Assembly: GCA_945862065.1 (NCBI GenBank)
Contig: CAMAWT010000001.1
Location: forward strand, 1-64,000
Origin: Flavobacterium psychrophilum
GTDB taxonomy: Bacteria > Bacteroidota > Bacteroidia > Flavobacteriales > Flavobacteriaceae
Direction: 5' to 3'
Length of the DNA stretch: 64,000 nucleotides
Position 1 is the first letter of the stretch, and each line of letters starts with the position of its first letter. Of the stretch, positions 8,824 through 18,064 are shown piece by piece. The position numbers were made by a program, and so were the translations under genes. The notes beneath the pieces were generated by a model. It worked only from the letters and a program-made list of their open reading frames with translations. It did no database searches and was not told the DNA's origin.

Positions 8824-9915
8824 TTATTTTAAAATAGTTAGCCATTTTTTACCAATTTTATCTAATGAAAATGCAGTAACACTTTGCTTTGAATTGGCTT
8901 TGCAATGTAAATACAATTTTTGATTTTGTACCATTTCATTTAACGCTACTATCATTTTTTGCTGGTTTTGATTTTCAACCAACAAACCATTTTGTCTATC
9001 TTGAATGATTTCACTTGGTCCCGAATCACAATCAAAAGACACAATTGGAGTTCCTGAAGCCAAACTTTCTAGTAACACCATAGGGAATCCTTCATTTTTA
9101 CTTGTCAATACTGTAAAAAGTGCCTTTTCATAAAAATGAAATGGGTTTTGCTGGCGACCTAAAATAAGTACTTTATCTTGAAGTTGCAGATCTTGAACTT
9201 GATTTTTTAAATCGTTCCACAAAATGCCATCGCCTAAAATGAGTAATTTAATGTTTTTAGAAGGCAAAATTGAATATTTAAAACATGAAATTAAAACATC
9301 AAATTGTTTAATATTATTTTTCAAACTTCCTGCTGCCACTATATAATCATAATCAAATGTTTCTTGATTATTTTGATTATTTATATTGGGTTGAAAATCA
9401 ATTGGATTGTAAATTGTTGAAACATTTTTAAATCCATATTCAGTTTCTAGTTTAGTCTTAATTTTATTTGAAACTGTTACAATTTGACTTTTCGAATATA
9501 TTAAACGAGAAAAAAATGTGCTTTTCGGAAAATACAAATGCGTCATAAAACTATGAACCCAAAGTATTAAAGGTGCATTATAAATAAATTTCGCAATAAT
9601 AAATTCTTGAATAAAATGGTGTTTTACTCGGGAATCAACTATGTAATCAAACTTATTTTGTCTGAAAAATTGGTACATTTTACGAAATCTAAACAATTTA
9701 TCAAATTTCGAATTGTTTTTTTTGAGTAAACCCATATTAAACAAGTAACCCGAAAAAGGATATTCGACTTTATTAATAGAAATTAAATGATGTACCTCAA
9801 AATCATTGTTTTCCAAAAAAAAGGATAGCATTGCAGCACACCGCTCTGCTCCTCCTGAAGCTAATTGCTCAGAAACGATGCAAACAGAACGTTTATTTTT
9901 TGGTAAAGAGTTCAA
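8824..9915 (-). CDS. Family 4 glycosyltransferase
   Basis: A GT-B enzyme of about 363 aa. The N-terminal part has IVSEQLASGGAERCAAML, typical of family 4; the C-terminal donor half has GSLKNNIKQFDVLI, LGDG, and the E-x7-E type motif SKNEGFPMVLLESLASGTPI. I start it at the TTG at 9915, because a good -7 box (TATATTTG, 9943-9936) lies just upstream of that codon and downstream of the other possible TTG (9948). It precedes the FdtA-like gene by 4 bases. The sugar transferred is unknown. Confidence 0.75.
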   Translation of the reverse strand: MNSLPKNKRSVCIVSEQLASGGAERCAAMLSFFLENNDFEVHHLISINKVEYPFSGYLFNMGLLKKNNSKFDKLFRFRKMYQFFRQNKFDYIVDSRVKHHFIQEFIIAKFIYNAPLILWVHSFMTHLYFPKSTFFSRLIYSKSQIVTVSNKIKTKLETEYGFKNVSTIYNPIDFQPNINNQNNQETFDYDYIVAAGSLKNNIKQFDVLISCFKYSILPSKNIKLLILGDGILWNDLKNQVQDLQLQDKVLILGRQQNPFHFYEKALFTVLTSKNEGFPMVLLESLASGTPIVSFDCDSGPSEIIQDRQNGLLVENQNQQKMIVALNEMVQNQKLYLHCKANSKQSVTAFSLDKIGKKWLTILK

Positions 9916-9935
9916 TTTTTTAACTATTTTAGCAA

Positions 9936-9943
9936 CAAATATA
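9936..9943 (-). promoter_or_regulatory. -7 box of the GT4/FdtA-like operon
   Basis: TATATTTG on the minus strand fits TAnnTTTG and would start transcription close to 9930, ahead of the chosen TTG start at 9915. On the plus strand TATTTTAG (9925-9932), a weaker match, points to the divergent gene at 9952, so two start regions overlap here. Confidence 0.5.
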
Positions 9944-9951
9944 AGCAATAA

Positions 9952-11091
9952 GTGAGAATATTATTAATAGGTGAATTCAGTAGGTTGCATAATTCTTTGA
10001 AAGAGGGGTTAATTGCCAATGGGCTTGAAGTTTTACTTGTGTCAAATGGTGACGGATTTAAAAATTATCCCTCCGATTTATCTACTAAAGCTGTGTTTAG
10101 CAATAGTTTTATTGGATCATTCGTTAAAAAAGTTGTTTTCAGATTGTTCAAATTCGACATTATAAAACTGGAACATGGCATTCGATTTTATTTTCATTTG
10201 CATCAATTAAAAAACTTCGATGTCGTTCAGTTTATAAACGAAAGTGCTATTCAAACCCAACCAAAATTTGAACAATTTTTATTACAAAAAATAATCAATC
10301 GCAATAAAAAATGTTTTTTATTATGTTGTGGTCCAGACTATAACATTGTAAACTATTTAATATCTAAAAAAGAACGGTATTCTATTATGAATCCGTATTT
10401 TGAAAATGAAAAATCAAAAAAGGAGTTTCGTTTTATATTGGATTTTGCAAATAAAGAGCATAAAAAACTGCATGAATTTATATACAAAAACATTCGTGGT
10501 GTTATTGCAAGTGATATTGATTATCATATTCCAATGAAAGATAATCCGATGTATTTAGGATTAATAGCTAACCCCATAAATACTGAAAAAATAACATACG
10601 AAAAGCCAGTTTTAAACAAAAATATCAACATTTTTTTGGGTATAAATCGAAGCACTTATTATACCAAAGGAATCTCATTTTTTGAAGAAGCCTTGAAAAT
10701 TATTGCTGAAAAATATGGTGATATATTAGAAATAACTATTTCAGAAAATGTGCCTTACTATGAATATATAGAAAAGTACACTGCCTGTCATATTTTATTG
10801 GACCAAGTTTATGGATATGATCAAGGTTATAATGCTCTTGAAGCCATGGCAAAAGGAAAAGTAGTATTTACTGGAGCGGAAAAAGAGTTTTATGAATATT
10901 ATAAATTGGATGAAAAAGTAGCTATCAATGCGTTGCCTTCAGTAGAAAATATTGTGGAAGAATTATCGATATTGATTGAAAACCCAAAAGAAATTGAAGA
11001 AATTGGAAAGAGAGCAAGATTATTCGTGGAAAAAAACCACCATTATATTTCTATTGCTGAGAATTATCTTCAGATATGGAATTCCAATTAA
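9952..11091 (+). CDS. Glycosyltransferase, GT-B fold
   Basis: A 379-aa protein with a GTG start (MRILLIGEFSRLHNSL is a typical GT-B N-terminus). The C-terminal half holds the donor-site pattern DQVYGYDQGYNALEAMAKGK followed by a closing helix (ENIVEELSILIENPKEIEEI). The acceptor half is poorly conserved. It is the only plus-strand gene between minus-strand glycan genes, and its last 41 bases overlap the end of the flippase gene tail to tail. It probably builds the surface glycan in the cytoplasm. Confidence 0.7.
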   Translation: MRILLIGEFSRLHNSLKEGLIANGLEVLLVSNGDGFKNYPSDLSTKAVFSNSFIGSFVKKVVFRLFKFDIIKLEHGIRFYFHLHQLKNFDVVQFINESAIQTQPKFEQFLLQKIINRNKKCFLLCCGPDYNIVNYLISKKERYSIMNPYFENEKSKKEFRFILDFANKEHKKLHEFIYKNIRGVIASDIDYHIPMKDNPMYLGLIANPINTEKITYEKPVLNKNINIFLGINRSTYYTKGISFFEEALKIIAEKYGDILEITISENVPYYEYIEKYTACHILLDQVYGYDQGYNALEAMAKGKVVFTGAEKEFYEYYKLDEKVAINALPSVENIVEELSILIENPKEIEEIGKRARLFVEKNHHYISIAENYLQIWNSN

Positions 11092-12352
11092 AAAATATTT
11101 TTCTAAAAAGTACAATTACCAATAAAAAACTTATACAATTTGCAAAAAAATAAGCTTGAACAGCAGCTTTAGCGCCAGCATGTTCGAACAAAATATAGCT
11201 CAAACCAAAATAAGCAATATTAAAGACACTTTCTATCAATAAATATCTTTTTAACATTGTTTTTACAACTACTTGAAAACCAAATGCCAAGGTAAGTATT
11301 TTAATGAAATCTCCTGCCAATTGCCAAATTAGAAGGTCATTTATTGGAGAAAATTCTGAACTAAATGCTATGATAACAATGTATTTTTTTAAAAAATAAA
11401 TAATACTAAGTAATAACAAAACAAGTGGAACTAAAACTTTATAATAGGATTTTAATTCGTTTTTAAATTCAAATTCATTTTTTAAAGAAGCTAATTTTGG
11501 CATATAATACATTGTTAATCCCGTGCTGAAAAATACCATATAAAAATTCGAAAAACGATTCGATGCGTCCCACAGACCAGCTTCTTCAATTGAATAAAAG
11601 TGGATGATGTTTTTTCTAATAATGATTAAGGTTAAAGGCGCAATAATGGCGCTAAATAATGCCATCACAGAAAATCGTTTAATGTTTGATACAATGTTTT
11701 TGCTTATTGTTCTGTGAATTTTAAAATCGACAAGGATTTTTTGTTTGTTTAAAAAATATAAGGTCACCAAAAAGAAAATGATTTCTCCAATTGTGATAGA
11801 TAGCAAACCGCCTAGAAGATTATTTTTCCAAATCAATAAAGCCGTTGAGCAAAATATTAAAACATTAGAAATAATTTGAACTAATACAATGGTTTTATAC
11901 TTTTCATAACCATTAAAAATAGCCAACCAAAAGACATTGGTTACCATAAAAGGTATACAAAGCATGAATAATTGAACGGCGAAAGAATAAGATTTTGTAT
12001 AAAATAAAAAATAAGAAATTGAATTCGAAAATAGTAATCCAAGGATGGAAATAAAAATTGAAAACAACATAAATACCCAAAAAAAGGTGGAATAAATTTT
12101 TGACAATTCATTCTTATTTTCTTTGTGGTCAACAATTAATTTTACTACCGAATTATTTATTCCAATTGTTGAGATAGATTTTGTCATGGTCGAAAAATTC
12201 CTGAAACTCCCTAACATTGCCATTCCCGAAGTTCCTAAAAAAACAGATATGATTTTAGAGGAAAAAATACCCAAAATCATACTTACTCCAATTGAAATGG
12301 AATTAATTGATAACACTTTTAATAAGACACTCTTTTGGACAAATTTAAACAT
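11051..12352 (-). CDS. Wzx-type polysaccharide flippase
   Basis: A very hydrophobic protein of about 433 aa with around 12 predicted transmembrane segments, of the MATE/MVF polysaccharide transporter superfamily. It starts NVLKVLSINSISIGVSMILG-like after an amphipathic N-terminus and contains ISTIGINNSVVKLIVDH and AGLWDASNRFSNFYM, typical of Wzx/O-antigen translocases. I use the ATG that gives MFKFVQKSVLL; the longer frame only adds residues read from inside the upstream gene. The start overlaps the end of the acetyltransferase gene by 8 bases, so the two are coupled. It should flip the lipid-linked repeat unit to the periplasm. No Wzy polymerase is obvious nearby. Confidence 0.8.
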   Translation of the reverse strand: MFKFVQKSVLLKVLSINSISIGVSMILGIFSSKIISVFLGTSGMAMLGSFRNFSTMTKSISTIGINNSVVKLIVDHKENKNELSKIYSTFFWVFMLFSIFISILGLLFSNSISYFLFYTKSYSFAVQLFMLCIPFMVTNVFWLAIFNGYEKYKTIVLVQIISNVLIFCSTALLIWKNNLLGGLLSITIGEIIFFLVTLYFLNKQKILVDFKIHRTISKNIVSNIKRFSVMALFSAIIAPLTLIIIRKNIIHFYSIEEAGLWDASNRFSNFYMVFFSTGLTMYYMPKLASLKNEFEFKNELKSYYKVLVPLVLLLLSIIYFLKKYIVIIAFSSEFSPINDLLIWQLAGDFIKILTLAFGFQVVVKTMLKRYLLIESVFNIAYFGLSYILFEHAGAKAAVQAYFFANCISFLLVIVLFRKIFFNWNSISEDNSQQ

Positions 12353-12899
12353 GTATTTCTCGGATATATTGTGCAGGATTACCGGCAAAAATGACATTTT
12401 TAGGAACATTTTTTGTAACTGTAGAGCCGTTTCCAATAATTGAATATTCACCAATTGTAACTCCTTTCAATATGGTAACATTGGAACCTATAAACACGTT
12501 TTTTTCGATAATTACTGACTTTGAGTTTGTGTTTTTAGATCGATTTTCAGGGTCAATATCATGACCGTCATTATCAATAATTGAACAATTCAAACCGATT
12601 AATACGTTATCTTTTATTTCGATGGAATCTATAGATGACGCAGAAAAGTTATTGTTGATAGCCACATTATTTCCAATAATAATCGAACTATTTAAGTTTC
12701 TAGCTTCAATATAAGCATAATTAGAATAAAACAATGGCGATGAAACAACACCAATTTGAACATTAGACCCAAATTGAATGGTACCAAGTCCTTTCAGCAA
12801 AAGTGGATGATGCAATTTTGGTTTACCAATTACCCTTCCACAATCAGAAAGTAATTTATATTTTAGTATGCGAAGTTGTACAAATAAAAATTTCTTCAT
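12345..12899 (-). CDS. Hexapeptide-repeat acetyltransferase
   Basis: A 184-aa left-handed beta-helix protein with imperfect hexapeptide repeats (SIIIGNNVAINNNF, IEIKDNVLIGLNCSI, VIIEKNVFIGSNVTILKGV) and the family closing motif VTKNVPKNVIFAGNPAQYI. The IIDNDGHDI stretch carries the catalytic His found in maltose/galactoside-type acetyltransferases (MAT group). It sits between the aminotransferase and the flippase on the same strand, so a likely job is N-acetylating the amino sugar (as FdtC/QdtC do) or O-acetylating the glycan; the sequence does not decide. Confidence 0.75.
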   Translation of the reverse strand: MKKFLFVQLRILKYKLLSDCGRVIGKPKLHHPLLLKGLGTIQFGSNVQIGVVSSPLFYSNYAYIEARNLNSSIIIGNNVAINNNFSASSIDSIEIKDNVLIGLNCSIIDNDGHDIDPENRSKNTNSKSVIIEKNVFIGSNVTILKGVTIGEYSIIGNGSTVTKNVPKNVIFAGNPAQYIREIHV

Positions 12900-12912
12900 T
12901 AAAATTTATGTA

Positions 12913-14013
12913 TTAAAATTCATTGATAACTTTAATAATTTCATCGACTTCATCATCACTCAAAACAGGACTTATCGGTAAACTCAAAACTTCATCATGT
13001 ATTTTTTCAGTTATTGGAAAAGACAAGTGATTCCATTCTTCAAAAGCTTTTTGTTTATGAGGTGGAATCGGATAATGGATCAATGTTTGAATCCCATTTG
13101 AATTAAAGTAATCTTGGAAGTCATGTCTACTATTGCATTGAATAACAAATAAATGAAAAACATGACTATCTGAAAAATCATAAAAAGGTAATCTAATTTT
13201 TACATTTTTAATTTCAAATAAATAGCGTTTAGCAATTTCTTTTCTACGATTATTATCTGCATCTAAATTTGGAAGTTTAACATTCAAAAAAGCTGCATGC
13301 AATTCGTCTAAACGAGAATTCACGCCTTTTATTTCATTCTGATATTTAACTTCCGAACCATAATTTCTTAAGGATTTAATGGTTTTAGCAAGATCATCGT
13401 CATTTGTTGTAATTGCACCAGCATCACCAAGAGCACCCAAATTTTTACCAGGATAAAAACTAAAACCAGCAGCATTAGATAGGTTTCCAGCTTTTTTTCC
13501 ATTTTTTAAAATGGCTCCGTGTGCTTGAGCGGCATCTTCAACAACCAACAAGTTTTTTTGAAGGGCTATGGCGTTAATTAACTCCATTTCGGCTATTTGA
13601 CCATACAAATGAACTACTAAAATAGCTTTTGTTCTTGTAGTTATTTTCTCTTCAATCAAATCAGGATTTATAGTATACGTTTCTTCCTTCGGTTCAACCA
13701 AAACAGGGATTAAACCCGCTTCTTGAATAGCCAATATAGAAGCAATATAGGTATTTGCGGGGACTATAACTTCATCGCCATTTTTAAGTTTACCTAATTG
13801 AATGTAAGATTTAAAAATTAGTGTCAATGCATCCAAACCATTCCCTACTCCAATGCAATGCTTTGTGCCGCAATAGGTAGCAAAATTTGTTTCGAAAATT
13901 TGTCCTTCTTTGCCAAGTATAAACCAACCATTATCTAAAACTTGCTTCAATTTTTCTTGAAACTGTGCTTGATAAGGCGCATTCAATTTTTGTAAATCTA
14001 AAAACGAAATCAT
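12913..14013 (-). CDS. DegT/DnrJ/EryC1 sugar aminotransferase (FdtB-like)
   Basis: A 366-aa PLP enzyme of the sugar aminotransferase family. Visible are [10 protein letters not shown] (about 56-65), [11 protein letters not shown] (82-92), [10 protein letters not shown] (158-167) and the PLP Lys190 in [16 protein letters not shown]. The region [14 protein letters not shown] matches the family as well. With the FdtA/QdtA-like ketoisomerase in the same cluster, it probably transaminates a dTDP-3-keto-6-deoxyhexose to the 3-amino sugar. Its start overlaps the end of the upstream FemAB/GNAT-like gene by 4 bases (ATGA). Confidence 0.85.
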   Translation of the reverse strand: MISFLDLQKLNAPYQAQFQEKLKQVLDNGWFILGKEGQIFETNFATYCGTKHCIGVGNGLDALTLIFKSYIQLGKLKNGDEVIVPANTYIASILAIQEAGLIPVLVEPKEETYTINPDLIEEKITTRTKAILVVHLYGQIAEMELINAIALQKNLLVVEDAAQAHGAILKNGKKAGNLSNAAGFSFYPGKNLGALGDAGAITTNDDDLAKTIKSLRNYGSEVKYQNEIKGVNSRLDELHAAFLNVKLPNLDADNNRRKEIAKRYLFEIKNVKIRLPFYDFSDSHVFHLFVIQCNSRHDFQDYFNSNGIQTLIHYPIPPHKQKAFEEWNHLSFPITEKIHDEVLSLPISPVLSDDEVDEIIKVINEF

Positions 14014-14996
14014 ATCAATACCTGTTCTAAAAGTGAATAATTTTTTGTTTCAATTTCGTAAAAATTTTGAACAATGGTTCGAGCTCCAAAAGATTCTTTC
14101 CAATAATGCAAACTCTCATTCAATTGCATTCCGTTATTCTCATTAGAAATACCAAAATCAAAATATCGAGCTTTTGTATTCAATTCATTCATTAAATAGT
14201 GATATAAAAAGTCCAAACCACCATAGGTGTTATTAAACTCTTTATTACCAGAGATATATTGTGGATGAATCACGTTTTTGGTAAAAAAAACAGTTACACC
14301 TCCAATAATTTTATTTTCTAAATATACATTAAATTGCTTTATTTCTTTAGGGAATTTTGATTTCAAATAGGTTATTTCAGAAAGGGAGTGAACCGGATTT
14401 GCATCATATCGTGATTTTAAATTAGGTATCAATAATTCGTTCCAAAAAGCAGTAAAATCATTCTCTTCAACTACTTTCAAACTCAAGTTCATTCCTTTTT
14501 CAATTCCACGTTTTCTAACTCTTGAAATTTCGATTCTATTATCCAAATCAACAACCGCCAAAGCGTCTCTTCGAACTAATTTTGATTCTAATAAAAAAGC
14601 AACATATTCCATTTCATCTGATGGAAAAGAATTATAAATAGCTGGAATAACTTTAATATTCAATTTTGATAAATTGTTTTCAACTAAATATTTTAATAAA
14701 TAATAAGTAAATTCAATGGTGTCTGAAAGAAGGGTATCGGGACCTAAAACCAAGCCTCCATAAGTTAAACCTTGATGAGAAAAAACAATATCACCAACTC
14801 TATTGGCTGGTAAAACGGCTTTAATTTTTTGCTTTTCATTAAAAAATAACAAAGAATAATCTTCAAATCGATCTTGATGGTATTCCATAAAATCTCTGTG
14901 AAATAAAAAAGTACCATTTTTTGCTTCATTTACAAACGAATTCCACTGTGTGAAGTCACTTTTATGATAGCGTCGAACCGTAATTTGTTTTTTCAT
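14010..14996 (-). CDS. FemAB/GNAT-like acyltransferase
   Basis: A 328-aa protein with two GNAT-like halves. The first has [20 protein letters not shown] and [11 protein letters not shown], the second [16 protein letters not shown] and [18 protein letters not shown], the pattern of the FemAB-related GNAT proteins common in polysaccharide clusters. Members transfer aminoacyl or acyl groups to amino sugars or peptidoglycan precursors. It is the first gene of a four-gene minus-strand run with the aminotransferase, hexapeptide acetyltransferase and flippase, so its acceptor is probably the amino sugar made there. The exact reaction is not known. Confidence 0.6.
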   Translation of the reverse strand: MKKQITVRRYHKSDFTQWNSFVNEAKNGTFLFHRDFMEYHQDRFEDYSLLFFNEKQKIKAVLPANRVGDIVFSHQGLTYGGLVLGPDTLLSDTIEFTYYLLKYLVENNLSKLNIKVIPAIYNSFPSDEMEYVAFLLESKLVRRDALAVVDLDNRIEISRVRKRGIEKGMNLSLKVVEENDFTAFWNELLIPNLKSRYDANPVHSLSEITYLKSKFPKEIKQFNVYLENKIIGGVTVFFTKNVIHPQYISGNKEFNNTYGGLDFLYHYLMNELNTKARYFDFGISNENNGMQLNESLHYWKESFGARTIVQNFYEIETKNYSLLEQVLI

Positions 14997-15108
14997 GTTT
15001 AAGTTTGATTTTAGAATTAAACCAAAAAAACTACAAAGTCAATTTTAATTTAATATAAAAAACATTGGAAAATTACGCTTTTATTTTTCAAATCAAAAAA
15101 TAATTGAT

Positions 15109-15116
15109 TAAATTTG
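15109..15116 (+). promoter_or_regulatory. -7 box of the T9SS cargo gene
   Basis: TAAATTTG matches TAnnTTTG and ends 9 bases before the ATG at 15126, so the message would have almost no leader. This also argues against the TTG at 15114, which lies inside the box, as the start. Confidence 0.5.
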
Positions 15117-15125
15117 ATAACAACA

Positions 15126-16931
15126 ATGAAACGCCACGTGAAAACCAAAAAAAAAATTATCGCTATTTTAGTATTTCTTAACCTTTCAGTCAACGCTCAG
15201 GAGGTTACTTTATTCAATCAATTTAACGGTAAATTCGATTACACTTTTATAGGCAACTCCATGAACAGTGCTGAAAATAATGTGTCACCTTTTTATGTTA
15301 CCAACACGACAACCTCTGCAAATTTAACTTTGAATTCTGGCGATACAATCGTTAAAGCATATCTTTATTGGGCAGGAAGTGGTGACGGAGATTTTAATGT
15401 TGACTTAAATGGGACACCGATAACTGCCGAAAGAACTTTTAGTCATTCGAGGTTAATCAATCAAACTAATTTCACGTATTTTAGTGCCTTTAAAGACATA
15501 ACTTCAATCGTAACTTTAACTGGAAATGGAAATTATACGTTATCAAATTTAGATATTTCAGCTTTTGAAGCGCTACATTTTACCCGTAAAACTAATTTTG
15601 CTGGTTGGGCCATTTTAATCGTTTACCAAAACAACCTTTTACCCCAAAATCAACTCAATATTTATGATGGTTTACAAGGAGTTCCTGATAGTTTAGAAAT
15701 TAATTTGAACAACTTATATGTTATTGATAACAGCGGGGCAACTGCCGGATTCATCGCTTGGGAAGGCGATTCACAGTTGCCAACAGAATCATTTTTTGTT
15801 AATAGTATTGCTTTAAGTAATACTTTGAATCCAATTAATAATGTGTTTAATAGCACTAATTCAATAACTAATTTGAGCTCGTTGTTTAATATGGATTTAG
15901 ACATATATGATATTGAAGATTTTATTCAAATTGGTGATACACAAGCTTCCATTTCTTTGACTTCATCACAAGATTTTATCATGATCAATACGGTGGTTAC
16001 CAAATTAAACAGTCAACTTCCCGATGCAACAATATCATTAAATAACGTCAATCAAACTTGTGATACTAGAACATTAAACCTGGATTTTACCATAAATAAT
16101 CAAAACTCGACGGCACCGCTTCCTGCCCTCACTCCTATTTCTTTTTATGCCAATGGAATAGTAGTTGCAACCATCATAACACCCATCAGTATAGCAATCA
16201 ATGGTAGTTGGAGCGGTTCCATTTCCTTAACAATTCCTTCAAGTATTGATACCAATTTTACTTTAAAAATCAACGTTGACGACAATGGACAAAACCAAAG
16301 TACGGTGATTGAATTAAACGAAAATAACAACTCCGTTTCCAATTCAATCAGTTTGTGGCTTTCGCCAATTGATGTAATGCTTGAACCGCTTTCTTCATGT
16401 AACCAAGGTAATACAAAAGGTTATTTCAATTTGAATCCTTATTTTGATATTATTTCAGCTGCTAATCCAACTACGAATGTAGCTTTTTACGAAACTTTAT
16501 TAGAACTTCAAAACGAACAAAATCCCATTCAAAATTTGAGTTATTACACCTCAGAAACAACTCCAAAAAAAATATTTTATAAAATTAAAAATGAAAATTG
16601 CCAACTTACAAATTCATTTCTTTTAAATACAGAAAACTGTCCGCCTACCATTTACAATTACGTAACAGGGAATAACGATGGTGATAATGATGTGTTTTTT
16701 ATTGATGGCTTACGCGATATTTTTCTAAATTTTGAAATTGAAATATACAATCGTTGGGGAAGATTAGTTTGGACAGGCAACAATTCATCTGCAAATTGGG
16801 ATGGCTTTTCAAACCAAAATGTGATAGTTCCCCAAGAAAAATGCCCAAGTGGCGTCTATTTTTATATTCTAAAATTAAACGACAACAATTATCAAAAACC
16901 TTTAGTAGGTTGGGTTTTGTTTGAAGATTAA
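15126..16931 (+). CDS. T9SS cargo with type B sorting domain
   Basis: A 601-aa exported protein. A signal peptide (IIAILVFLNLSVNAQ) is followed by a beta-rich N-terminal domain (VKAYLYWAGSGDGDFNVDLN, AFEALHFTRKTNFAGWAILI), then a CARDB-like Ig-type domain at about 295-415 (TLNLDFTINNQNS, IELNENNNSVSNS). The last ~90 residues form a CHU_C/gliding-motility-associated domain (FFIDGLRDIFLNFEIEIYNR, WGRLVWTGNN, SGVYFYILKLND), which in Flavobacterium directs type B substrates through the type IX secretion system. It is thus probably secreted or cell-surface attached. It starts at the ATG just after the -7 box. Its ligand is unknown. Confidence 0.8.
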   Translation: MKRHVKTKKKIIAILVFLNLSVNAQEVTLFNQFNGKFDYTFIGNSMNSAENNVSPFYVTNTTTSANLTLNSGDTIVKAYLYWAGSGDGDFNVDLNGTPITAERTFSHSRLINQTNFTYFSAFKDITSIVTLTGNGNYTLSNLDISAFEALHFTRKTNFAGWAILIVYQNNLLPQNQLNIYDGLQGVPDSLEINLNNLYVIDNSGATAGFIAWEGDSQLPTESFFVNSIALSNTLNPINNVFNSTNSITNLSSLFNMDLDIYDIEDFIQIGDTQASISLTSSQDFIMINTVVTKLNSQLPDATISLNNVNQTCDTRTLNLDFTINNQNSTAPLPALTPISFYANGIVVATIITPISIAINGSWSGSISLTIPSSIDTNFTLKINVDDNGQNQSTVIELNENNNSVSNSISLWLSPIDVMLEPLSSCNQGNTKGYFNLNPYFDIISAANPTTNVAFYETLLELQNEQNPIQNLSYYTSETTPKKIFYKIKNENCQLTNSFLLNTENCPPTIYNYVTGNNDGDNDVFFIDGLRDIFLNFEIEIYNRWGRLVWTGNNSSANWDGFSNQNVIVPQEKCPSGVYFYILKLNDNNYQKPLVGWVLFED

Positions 16932-16949
16932 TTCTATTAATAAAATTTG

Positions 16950-16957
16950 TACTTTTG
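16950..16957 (+). promoter_or_regulatory. -7 box of the RNA methyltransferase gene
   Basis: TACTTTTG fits TAnnTTTG and lies 20 bases before the TTG start codon at 16978, which supports that start. Confidence 0.45.
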
Positions 16958-16977
16958 TCACTTAAAATTCCAAAGGC

Positions 16978-17769
16978 TTGAAACAAATCACATCGGTACA
17001 GAATCCTTTTATTAAAACAATCATTCAATTACAAGAAAAAGCAAAAGCTAGAAAACAATCTGGACTTTTTATTATTGAAGGAAAAAGAGAACTACAATTG
17101 GCCATAAAAGGCGGCTATAAAATTGAAAACGTTTTGTTTATTTCAGAAATGGTGTCCAATGATGAATTACAATTATTTTCAAAAAATGCCGATGAAATCA
17201 TTGAAATTTCCAAAGAAATTTATCAAAAAATAGCTTACAGAGACTCAACCGAAGGTATCATTGCAACGGCAAAAACCAAGTCAACCCTTTTATCTGATTT
17301 AAAACTCAGCAAAAACCCATTAATTTTAGTTGTAGAAAGCATCGAAAAACCGGGCAATCTAGGCGCAATGCTTCGAACTGCAGATGCTGCCAATATAGAT
17401 GCTGTGCTCATTGCCGACCCAAAAACCGATTTATACAATCCAAACATCGTGCGCTCCAGTGTAGGCTGTTTGTTTACCAATCAAATCGCAACGGGAACTT
17501 CACAAGAAATCATTGATTATCTCGAATCCAATTCGATCTCTTTTTACAGCGCAACACTTCAAAACGCAACGCACTATCACACCCAAGATTTCACCCTTCC
17601 AACGGCTTTAGTCGTAGGCACTGAAGCTACCGGATTGACACAAATTTGGCGAGACAAAGCCACAAAAAACATCATCATTCCAATGCAAGGCGAAATTGAT
17701 AGCATGAATGTTTCAGTCGCAGCAGCGATTTTATTATTTGAAGCCAAAAGACAACGGAAATTTATTTAA
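16978..17769 (+). CDS. SpoU/TrmH-family RNA 2'-O-methyltransferase
   Basis: A 263-aa protein starting at TTG; no ATG occurs until residue ~57, well into the fold. The N-terminal substrate-binding part (SVQNPFIKTIIQLQEKAKAR, GLFIIEGKRELQLAI) is followed by a SPOUT domain with the three family motifs: ESIEKPGNLGAMLRTADAAN (motif 1), VVGTEATGLT (motif 2) and IPMQGEIDSMNVSVAAAILLFE (motif 3, split here only for reading). SpoU enzymes methylate ribose 2'-OH in 23S rRNA or tRNA using SAM through a deep trefoil knot. The target nucleotide is not evident. A palindromic repeat element begins about 18 bases after its stop. Confidence 0.85.
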   Translation: MKQITSVQNPFIKTIIQLQEKAKARKQSGLFIIEGKRELQLAIKGGYKIENVLFISEMVSNDELQLFSKNADEIIEISKEIYQKIAYRDSTEGIIATAKTKSTLLSDLKLSKNPLILVVESIEKPGNLGAMLRTADAANIDAVLIADPKTDLYNPNIVRSSVGCLFTNQIATGTSQEIIDYLESNSISFYSATLQNATHYHTQDFTLPTALVVGTEATGLTQIWRDKATKNIIIPMQGEIDSMNVSVAAAILLFEAKRQRKFI

Positions 17770-17786
17770 ATTCATTCAAATCTTTA

Positions 17787-17929
17787 GGGCGATGGCCGTG
17801 TTTTCCATTACAAGTCCTCACTACAAAAGCAGTAGTTCTAAGCACTAAAAAGAGCTTCTGAGGTCGCTTTTTTAGTGCAAGAACTACTTGCTTTTGTAGT
17901 TCCGGGCTTTCCATTGCAACCACTATCGC
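17787..17929. repeat. Palindromic repeat element P1 with a 35-base hairpin arm
   Basis: Between the methyltransferase and rel lies a strong imperfect inverted repeat: arm 17820-17855 (from ACTACAAAAGC to AAAAAGAGC) against 17866-17900, pairing over about 32 positions with one bulge and two mismatches around a ~10-base loop. On the minus strand the flanks read GTTGCAATGGAAAGCC and GGACTTGTAATGGAAAAC, the same arm design as elements at 26987, 37144 and 45153 with different cores. It could also end transcription of the upstream gene. Confidence 0.65.
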
Positions 17930-18035
17930 AAACCGTCGATGTAACAAATTTATCTTCCAAAAAGATTTCATGCAACTTCAATTAAAATTCAAAAAATAAT
18001 ATATAAAATAATAGTGTAGTTTTCTAAAAAAGTCT

Positions 18036-18043
18036 TAACTTTA
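18036..18043 (+). promoter_or_regulatory. Possible -7 box of rel
   Basis: TAACTTTA is a one-mismatch fit to TAnnTTTG, 21 bases before the rel ATG. No TTG is seen at the -33 distance. Confidence 0.3.
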
Positions 18044-18064
18044 GGCTTTACAAGTATACCATAT

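Noticed and set aside
12123..12443. 106-residue open frame on the plus strand
   Set aside because: It is antisense to the flippase and acetyltransferase genes, both well supported by motifs.
17787..17929. Integron attC site
   Set aside because: It is a long imperfect hairpin, but I see no paired core sites of attC type, no integrase and no cassette-like small genes; the shared arms with other palindromic elements explain it better.
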